DNA from: Vitrella brassicaformis
Taxonomy: Eukaryota > Sar > Vitrellaceae
Reading direction: 5' to 3'
DNA: 25,387 nucleotides
Assembly: GCA_001179505.1 (NCBI GenBank)
Contig: CDMY01000685.1
Span: 5,411 to 30,797, forward strand
The translations under genes and the position numbers were made by a program. The notes below the pieces were generated by a model that was given only the letters and a program-made list of their open reading frames with translations, was not told the DNA's origin and ran no database searches. Positions 21,001-25,387 of this stretch are shown here, piece by piece. Positions within the stretch are counted from its first letter, which is position 1. The number at the start of each line of letters is the position of its first letter.

Positions 21001-23490
21001 CCAACCATCTCGCTGCCGTCCACCTCCACGGCGAATGCGGCCGTGCAGCCGGGTCGGGCCGCATCGCTGTGGGACTCTATCTCCTCCTCGATATCCTGCA
21101 GGCACAAGACAGGACAAGACAAGACGCAACCCAGCCAGTAGGCGACATGAGGTTGTTCGTTCGTTGGTCATGTGTGTACCTGTGGGAAGTAGTTGCGTCC
21201 TCTGATGACGATCATGTCCTTGAGTCTGCCGGCGATGAAGAGCTCCTCGTGGAAGAAGAATCCCCTGTCGCCGGTCTTCATGAAGGAGAGGCCCTCGGTC
21301 TCCTCGTCCAGCTCCAAAGATCCATCGCCCTCACGCCTGGGCGCTAGCCTCGCGTGGAAGGTCTCTTGACTGAGCTCGTGATGCTGGAAGTACCCCTGCG
21401 CTGTGCTCCCAGACTTGACCCACACCTCGCCGACGCGGCGCTCCGGCAATGGGCGCAAAGTCTCGGGATCGACTATCACGACTGATAGACACAAGGCACG
21501 CAGGCAGCAAGGAAGCGACAAGCACGATACGATGAGGGCGAGGATGGTCGTGTCTGTCGGTGTGCTCTTCCCGTTTTGTACCTGCGACCCCTGGGTATGG
21601 GACGCCGCAGCCCACAAGTCGCCTGCGCCCATCCGATTCGCCCTTGTCGTTATCCCGCACCCCCCGCCAATGGTCAAATACCTCAATGATGCCCTAATCA
21701 CACGTATGGAAACACGACAAACGAGTGGACGAGTCCCGCGCGTGGCTGGTCCAACCATGTGTGCATGTTTGTGCAGTGCAGTGCCCACCTGTTTGGTCAT
21801 CTTGTCGATGTTGACCTCCACGACCAAAGGGAGGGTCGTAGAGGTCTTGCGCCCCGTCACAAAGAGGGTGTTCTCAGCCAACCCAAACGCCGGCAGGAAA
21901 CCGCTGGCACGAAGACCTCGAGGCTCGAATTTCTGACATATACACGACAGACAGACCACAGACAGACAGACAGACAGACACAGACGGCAGTGTGCTGTTT
22001 GCCGTGTCGGCGCCTCTTGCCCCCCTCTCTCTCTGTCTCTCTCTCTCCCTTACTTTGATGAATTTTTCGACGGTAGAGTATCTGATGGGCTCAGCCCCAC
22101 AGAGGAAGCCCACGGTCTTGCTGAGGTCGAGCCTCCGCCAGACGTCATCGGGTATCTTCCGCGTCACGAGCTCAAACCCGAAGTTGGGCGACGCACATGC
22201 AGTTGCCTCGTACTTGGACATACACTCGAGCCACAGGTGGGGCTTGCGGATGAAGTCCAGGGGCGACATCATGTAGATCGTCTGCCCGAAGAACAGAGGC
22301 GCGCAAAGAAACCCTATCAAACCTGCAACATACACAACACACAAGCAACACACACGGAGGCTTATGTGTACGTCCTGGCCGACCGATGGCTGCTCTGCTG
22401 CCCCTGTCTGTCTTGTTGGTTGCTCAGTTGATCTGATCACTCACTCACCCATGTCGTGATATGCGGGGAGCCATGAGAAACATCTCAGCTCATGGCCCAG
22501 CGCCCTCCATGAGATGGCCTCGCGAGCTCTGCACACACAACACACCACACCACACCATGAGGGGAGAGGGGGAAGAGAAAGTGTGTGCACGTCGATGCGT
22601 CTGTCTGTGTGTATGTGTCGAGGGTTTGTGTACCTGAAGAACTCGGAGTACTGGTGGTATGGGTAGTCGGCAATACTGATGCTGCAGGAGGGGTCTTCGA
22701 CCCGTGCATCGAAGCCGAAGACCGACACGCACAAGTGGACGTTGTGGACGAGGTTGCCATGTGACACCATGACGCCCTTGGGGTGACTCGTCGACCCACT
22801 CGTGAACTGCAGGAAGGCGAGATCATCGCACCGCAGTGGCGGCGGGCTGAAGGATGCCGCCCGCCCCGTCTCACTGGACCGCCTCGTTATCGTGTCAGTC
22901 GTCGTCCATCTAATGGATCTCCAAAAAGGATCTGAAGCCGCTGCTGAAGTCCACCCCAGCGCCTGCACGACCCGGTGATAGGTCGTGTTGGTCAAGGTGG
23001 CCTTGGCCTCCGTCGTGGCGGCAATCTTGCTGAGCCGCGGCACATCGATGGTGACCTTGCTGGGGTCTGGTGGGTACACGGGGACGGCCACCACACCCGC
23101 ATAGAGGCAGCCGAAGAAGGCCACAGCGAAGTCGTGGCCAGGCGGGTAGCACAGGACCGCCCTGTCACCCACTGTCAGCCCGAGGGTCTCTGAGAGGTGG
23201 TGGGCGATGGTCTTGGCGCGGCCATGCAGCTCGCCAAAGGTGACAGTGGTGGCGACCTTGCCGTCGCTGCCGAGGCAGTTGAGTGCGGGTTTTGGGGGGT
23301 GGTCGTGGGCCATCTCGTCGAGCATGGAATAGATGGCATGTTGGCCTCGTCTCCGGTTGCAGTAGAACTGATACAGATCAGCAGCCCCCGACGCGGCCGC
23401 CACTCCGAGTGAATCATCCTCGCTGGAGGAGGACGTTCGTCGGGACCTCTCGTGCTTGTCAAGCGTCGAATCGCCGTCCTCTGGCGCCAT
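1..23490 (-). CDS. Giant modular type I polyketide synthase with FAAL loading module (spliced, 3' end outside window)
   Basis: This multidomain enzyme activates a fatty acid and extends it with malonyl-type units. Proposed exons on the minus strand are 23490-22634, 22528-22449, 22322-22054, 21932-21789, 21642-21582, 21481-21180, 21095-20314, 20188-19158, 19040-15493, 15384-11526, 11424-1861 and 1607-1. Every junction is GT-AG, all phases agree, and catalytic codons across all exons fall in one frame. The visible part is 7,368 codons without a stop and continues past position 1. Domain order is FAAL-ACP / KS-DH-psiKR-ER-KR-ACP / KS-AT-DH-psiKR-ER-KR-psiKR-partial ER-MT-psiKR-ACP / KS-DH-psiKR-ER-KR. 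The start is the first ATG of the open frame and precedes a Ser-rich leader of about 40 residues. Exon 5 has the weakest acceptor. A ligase-ACP loading unit is known from apicomplexan PKS and FAS I enzymes. The identity as a PKS is certain; the exact product is unknown. Confidence 0.93.
1608..1860 (-). other. Intron 11 of the PKS gene (in ER3), 253 nt, repeat-rich
   Basis: The donor is CCAG/GTAAAC and the acceptor GGACCAG/GT, phase 1. It interrupts ER3 inside the conserved segment LYPGDPG/APGGD, which is uninterrupted in ER1. It is the longest intron and is built almost entirely of GACT/GATT-type and CAGA/TCTG tetranucleotides, with complementary CAGA and TCTG arms on its two sides. Confidence 0.9.
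1667..1767. repeat. Inverted (ACAG)n / (TGTC)n arms with nested palindromes
   Basis: The left arm 1667-1692 is a run of ACAG units. The right arm 1747-1767 is a run of TGTC units, its complement. Between them are the hairpin GTACATCCATGTAC (1693-1706) and a perfect 14-bp palindrome CACAGTGCACTGTG (1722-1735). In RNA the arms could pair and shorten the distance between the splice sites of intron 11. Confidence 0.85.
4392..4507 (-). repeat. 116-bp tract identical to 18902-19017 (KS3 copy)
   Basis: All 116 bases are identical to the matching part of KS1, while the flanking KS sequence differs at many positions. The tract encodes the YIETHGTGTS to VMGALK part of the ketosynthase, including an active-site His. 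Confidence 0.95.
5530..8850 (-). other. Module 2, accessory block: psiKR - truncated ER - C-methyltransferase - psiKR - ACP3
   Basis: Between KR2 and ACP3 lie about 1,030 extra residues. First comes a pseudo-KR-like stretch (about 4530-4750). Next is about 85 residues resembling the GroES-like part of an enoylreductase, with GGIVAEVGDAVSHLKVGDKVVGW, but no Rossmann half is visible. A methyltransferase follows (about 4970-5266) with SAM motif I EVGAGTGAT starting at Glu5105, VNVLHATQDL, and LKPDGLLIISE. A second pseudo-KR-like region (about 5296-5476) precedes ACP3, which has GIDS with Ser5570 (codon at 5648-5650). The methyltransferase is inferred to alpha-methylate the module 2 intermediate. 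The pseudo-KR calls are by pattern only. The block looks like the decayed remains of a second reductive set fused in by recombination. Confidence 0.75.
11425..11525 (-). other. Intron 10 of the PKS gene (end of DH2)
   Basis: The donor is ACTG/GTACGA and the acceptor TGACAG/GT, length 101 nt, phase 1. It lies in the last strands of the DH2 domain. A perfect 12-bp inverted repeat starts four bases into the intron, and TCTTGTCTTGTCTG runs precede the acceptor. Confidence 0.88.
11496..11521. repeat. Perfect 12-bp inverted repeat beside a 5' splice site
   Basis: The arms GACACACACAAG (11496-11507) and CTTGTGTGTGTC (11510-11521) are separated by two bases. The element starts four bases downstream of the intron 10 donor on the minus strand, so a hairpin in the transcript would sit directly against the splice site. 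Confidence 0.9.
15385..15492 (-). other. Intron 9 of the PKS gene (in KR1)
   Basis: The donor is TCAGAG/GTGAGC and the acceptor CCTTCAG/CG, length 108 nt, phase 0. It joins the KR1 helix carrying NACLDALVSYRQS to the following MSIQWGPW motif, exactly as these are contiguous in KR2 and KR3. The 3' half is a pyrimidine tract of CTGTCTGTCT repeats. Confidence 0.9.
18902..19017 (-). repeat. 116-bp tract identical to 4392-4507 (KS1 copy)
   Basis: This is the KS1 copy of the tract described at 4392-4507, 14,510 bp away in the same orientation. Identity stops 23 bp before the start of exon 9 (19040). Across the corresponding region KS2 differs extensively. Confidence 0.95.
19041..19157 (-). other. 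Intron 8 of the PKS gene (in KS1), 117 nt and open in frame
   Basis: The donor is GCAG/GTCCGT and the acceptor TTCATTCAG/GC. The intron length is divisible by three and contains no in-frame stop, so an ORF finder reads straight through it. Removal makes KS1 align residue for residue with KS3 between the LAEA/LSRA helix and ETHGTGTS, which is the argument for an intron. Retention would insert 39 residues, including a hydrophobic Cys-rich stretch, just before the active-site His. Confidence 0.85.
20115..23490 (-). other. Loading module: fatty acyl-AMP ligase (FAAL) and ACP1
   Basis: Residues about 45-700 are an adenylate-forming FAAL. Visible motifs are the P-loop-like FTSGSTSHPKG, the HDMGL motif typical of FAALs, PNFGFELVTRKI, FGLAENTLFVTG, TGDRGFFFH, and the hinge segment RGRNYFPQDIE. 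The catalytic lysine is Lys694 in TTSGKIQRQK. A Pro/Ser-rich linker (about 730-780) leads to ACP1, whose phosphopantetheine site is GVDS with Ser815 (codon at 20364-20366). FAALs form acyl-AMP from free fatty acids and pass the acyl group to a carrier protein without CoA, so the starter is inferred to be a fatty acid. The module is cut by seven short introns, and intron 7 splits ACP1 itself. Chain length cannot be read from the sequence. Confidence 0.92.
20189..22633 (-). other. Introns 1-7 of the PKS gene (in the loading module)
   Basis: The proposed introns are 22633-22529, 22448-22323, 22053-21933, 21788-21643, 21581-21482, 21179-21096 and 20313-20189, of 84 to 146 nt. Each begins GT and ends AG on the minus strand, and removing it restores an uninterrupted FAAL/ACP reading frame with known family motifs running across the joins, for example HDMG/LIG, FIK/KFEP, YFPQ/DIE and LNI/SLEPS. 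Most have TCTG- or TGTG-rich tracts before the acceptor. The intron 4 acceptor (ACAAG/GGC) lacks a good pyrimidine tract and is the least certain, although its phase fits and the protein segment LVGCGVPYPG is as expected for a FAAL. Confidence 0.8.
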
Positions 23491-23831
23491 AAAAAGCTGC
23501 CTGAGCTCTGAACCTCTCCGCCTGCGGAACGGTCGGAGATCTCCGCCTGCGCTCTAAGCCCCTCTCTCAGTGACACAATGTCCTGGGCCATGTGGGGTGG
23601 AGAGGGAGGGCATAGTGGGCGCACCCGCACGGCTTTACGACGACAGATAGGCTCCTGCACATCGTGTACGGGAGGTAAAAGTTTTCCGCAAAACTAAACC
23701 CTAAATCTCAAACCCTAAAATAGACCAGTGAGTGAGAGGGAGAAGCGGGAAGAGATGTCGGCCCGCACAAATGCGCTGCACAGACCACTCTGGCGTCTAT
23801 ATGACACAATTCTCTTCCTCTTCATTGCGTC
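23491..23831. promoter_or_regulatory. Probable promoter/5' UTR region of the PKS gene, possibly shared with a divergent gene
   Basis: This segment lies just upstream of the PKS start codon. It holds a 12-bp perfect palindrome CGGAGATCTCCG (23534-23545), a 12-bp direct repeat TCTCCGCCTGCG at 23515-23526 and 23540-23551, and four CCCTAAA-like heptads (23694-23721). No TATA box is evident. If the plus-strand gene to the right is real, the two genes are divergent and this is a bidirectional promoter. The assignment is by position only. Confidence 0.45.
23694..23721. repeat. Four degenerate CTAAACC heptads (telo-box-like)
   Basis: The stretch reads as CTAAACC, CTAAATC, TCAAACC and CTAAAAT. It contains AAACCCTAA twice (23696-23704 and 23710-23718), 14 bases apart, so both lie in the same seven-base register. 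This matches the TTTAGGG telomere repeat of plants and many alveolates. It is either a small interstitial telomeric remnant or a promoter element. Confidence 0.8.
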
Positions 23832-23897
23832 ATGCAGATCCTTGCCGTGAACGAGATGCTGGCGGCGCTGGTCGGTGATTCTCTCCTCGTGCTCCAG

Positions 23898-24808
23898 CTG
23901 GAGCCACACTTTGCGAGCACGTGCAACACCTGGAGAGCGCCCGACGTGGCAATCTGCCGCCCGTGGACCTGTTCAAGGGGCTGAAGATGAGGGAGTTTCG
24001 TTCAAGTATGTCAAGAAAGGGAGGCCTTTCGCAGGATGGCTGATGCTGTGGGACGCAAGCACGCAGGCCTCGGGTAGGTCTGTCGCCAGATGAACTGCAA
24101 TTGCTCATTTGTGTTCTGTTTCTCCAGCCACACCGTCAGCGGCACGGCGCAGGGCAAGGGCTCCGCCATCAGATGTGCTTAGTCTGCTTCACCCAGTGAG
24201 TCGCGGGAAGAACCTCAGGCAGACACCACCTGCTGCTGCTGGTGGTGGTGGTGGTGGTGGTGGTGGTGGAGGGGGCAAATGGATTGGGGTGCTGGAGCAG
24301 GTCTTGTATGCCCTGTGGTTGGTGCTATATGGACCGAGGGAAGAGAGAGAGAGAGAGGCAGGTCATGACTTGCCCATTTGCGTGGGGCGTCGGCGCCATT
24401 CAACTCAGCCCAATCGCATGACCAGCACCACACTGGCGGCTGGCGAAGGCTTTATGAAGCATTCAGGAAGGCTAAGAGGACGTTCATCGAGACGGGCAGC
24501 CAACCGGTCAGTCAGTCAGTGATAGAGAGGTCGCGTCCGTGAGTACACGCCCATTCATACACATGTGCTGTCTTCTGCTTGGCTGCATGCAGGATGCCTT
24601 CCCGGAGGTGCTCGCGAGCCTCACACTCTCTGTGGCGGAGACGCCAGCCCAGTCGCTCCACCAACGAGGCGCGTCGCCCATGCAAAGTGGGGCGTCGTCG
24701 CCCATCAGCTCAGCCCAATCGCGGCTGAGTGAGCCGACGGATGACCACCACACCTGCTCTCTAACGCCCCGATTCGCCATCTCATGCGAGTCGATTGGCA
24801 TCGGCTGA
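23898..24808 (+). CDS. Possible spliced gene of unknown function (tentative)
   Basis: Four exon-like pieces join in consistent phase: 23898-24005, 24128-24195, 24426-24506 and 24593-24808, ending in TGA. Supporting splice signals are TTCAA/GTATGT, a pyrimidine-rich TTTCTCCAG acceptor at 24127, CACCCA/GTGAGT, CAACCG/GTCAGT and CATGCAG at 24592. Introns are 122, 230 and 86 nt, like those of the PKS gene. The product contains EHVQHLESARRGNLPPVDLF and WRRLYEAFRKAKRTFIETG, both helix-forming and charged, then a Ser-rich tail. The start is unresolved: the ATG at 23832 is in phase only if a 23-nt intron is assumed, and 23831 could instead be part of an upstream intron. I do not recognise the family. 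It may be a decayed gene or chance. Confidence 0.3.
24231..24270. repeat. (TGC)n/(TGG)n microsatellite
   Basis: Three to four TGC units are followed by about ten GGT/TGG units and then a G-rich stretch. If the plus-strand gene model is right, it lies in an intron. Confidence 0.9.
24380..24435. repeat. Degenerate direct repeat, copy 1
   Basis: The sequence GTGGGGCGTCG, then CTCAGCCCAATCGC, then ATGACCAGCACCACACTG recurs with changes and insertions at 24687-24757. On the minus strand both copies encode DWAEL followed by a DAP motif. Confidence 0.65.
24687..24757. repeat. Degenerate direct repeat, copy 2
   Basis: This copy contains GTGGGGCGTCG, CTCAGCCCAATCGC and ATGACCACCACACCTG, with about 15 extra bases compared with the copy at 24380. 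It lies in the last exon of the tentative plus-strand gene. Confidence 0.65.
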
Positions 24809-24840
24809 GCGGGAACGAGAACGACAGCGTTGACGTCTGT

Positions 24841-24862
24841 GATGCCTTGGCGCCATGGCATC
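24841..24862. repeat. 22-bp near-perfect palindrome
   Basis: The arms GATGCC and GGCATC flank TGGCGCCA, and only one symmetric base pair (T/T) is mismatched. It lies just downstream of the tentative plus-strand stop codon and could be a protein-binding site or part of a 3' end. Confidence 0.85.
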
Positions 24863-25272
24863 AGCCAACATCGAAGTGGCCAGCTCGGCAACTGCTTCCT
24901 GGTCTGACCCCAAGTGAGGGAGGTTTGCTGAATGACACTCGTACGCGCTGCCTCTCGTGCTTATCATGTCCACACAAGCGGGAGGAGGGAGCCAACCACA
25001 CACACTCCGGTTGTGTCGGCGCGTGATGTGTGTGCGGGGAGGGTTCTTTTTTGTACCACTAGTTGAGTATAGGCACTTCACCTTCAATAAGCTCGCATGA
25101 TGGCAAGGGGGCTTCTCCATCGCAGGAGGCCATGGAGGCATAAGACGGAGCACGGCATCAGCTCCGCCTCCCCCTGACGGTCCTGGCGACATGCGATTCA
25201 TCGGAGGAGGTCGACATCTGCAGGAGGCGCACCGGAGATGCAAAAAGGCTGACTGGGATAATTGAACCACTC
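24863..25272. other. Non-coding stretch without recognisable features
   Basis: I find no convincing gene, RNA gene or repeat here. Short open frames on both strands lack codon structure or motifs. A short T run lies near 25048-25054. Confidence 0.5.
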
Positions 25273-25387
25273 GATGCATCCTCGTGTGCTCCACTTAGGT
25301 ATGCACGAGGACTCAGGTATGCATCCTCGTGTGCTCCACTCAGGTATGCATCCTCGTGTGCTCCACTCAGGTATGCATCCTCGTGTG
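25273..25387. repeat. 27-bp tandem repeat running off the window edge
   Basis: The unit is TATGCATCCTCGTGTGCTCC followed by ACTCAGG. Copies are 25273-25299 (two substitutions), 25318-25344, 25345-25371 and a partial 25372-25387. The last three are identical over the shared length. Between the first and second lies an 18-bp shortened unit (25300-25317) in which the core CACGAGGA is the reverse complement of TCCTCGTG. The array probably continues to the right. Confidence 0.95.

Noticed and set aside
23694-23721. Chromosome end
   Set aside because: Only four degenerate heptads are present and ordinary sequence continues on both sides.
23755-23850. 31-codon plus-strand open frame with a hydrophobic stretch
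   Set aside because: It is too short, has no support beyond being open, and its second half looks like an intron pyrimidine tract.
23875-23897. A 23-nt intron linking the ATG at 23832 to the tentative plus-strand gene
   Set aside because: The phase fits, but the length is far below the 84 to 253 nt of the other introns in the window.
25273-25387. CRISPR array
   Set aside because: The 27-bp units are directly adjacent, with no unique spacers, and the genome is eukaryotic.
1-25387. tRNA, rRNA or transposon genes
   Set aside because: No tRNA-like cloverleaf, rRNA segment, transposase or reverse transcriptase motif was seen on either strand by eye.

Overview
The window looks like nuclear DNA of a protist, most probably an alveolate related to chromerids such as Vitrella. 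This is an inference from gene architecture, short GT-AG introns full of CAGA/TCTG tetranucleotide runs, a GC-rich coding style and plant/apicomplexan-type CCCTAAA heptads. No database was searched. There is no Shine-Dalgarno or operon structure.

Almost the whole window (positions 1 to 23490, minus strand) is one spliced gene, open at the left edge, for a giant modular type I polyketide synthase. I assembled 12 exons and 11 introns. All exon phases agree and the visible coding length is 22,104 nt (7,368 codons). Reading from the N terminus: a fatty acyl-AMP ligase (FAAL) plus acyl carrier protein (ACP) loading module; module 1 (KS-DH-psiKR-ER-KR-ACP, no acyltransferase); module 2 (KS-AT-DH-psiKR-ER-KR, then an extra psiKR-truncated ER-methyltransferase-psiKR block, then ACP); module 3 (KS-DH-psiKR-ER-KR, no acyltransferase, leaving the window inside its KR). 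The likely chemistry is activation of a free fatty acid as acyl-AMP, transfer to ACP1, then at least three elongations with different reduction levels and one C-methylation.

The most unusual points are: two AT-less modules flanking one AT-bearing module; a catalytic Tyr to His change in the KR of module 2; an inserted vestigial reductive block carrying the methyltransferase; a 116-bp perfectly identical tract shared by KS1 and KS3, which suggests gene conversion; and introns crowded into the loading module while one exon of the elongation part is 9.6 kb long.

Right of the gene (23491 to 25387) lies a probable promoter region with four degenerate CCCTAAA heptads, a weakly supported plus-strand spliced gene of unknown function ending at 24808, a (TGG)n microsatellite, a near-perfect 22-bp palindrome, and a 27-bp tandem repeat that runs off the window edge.
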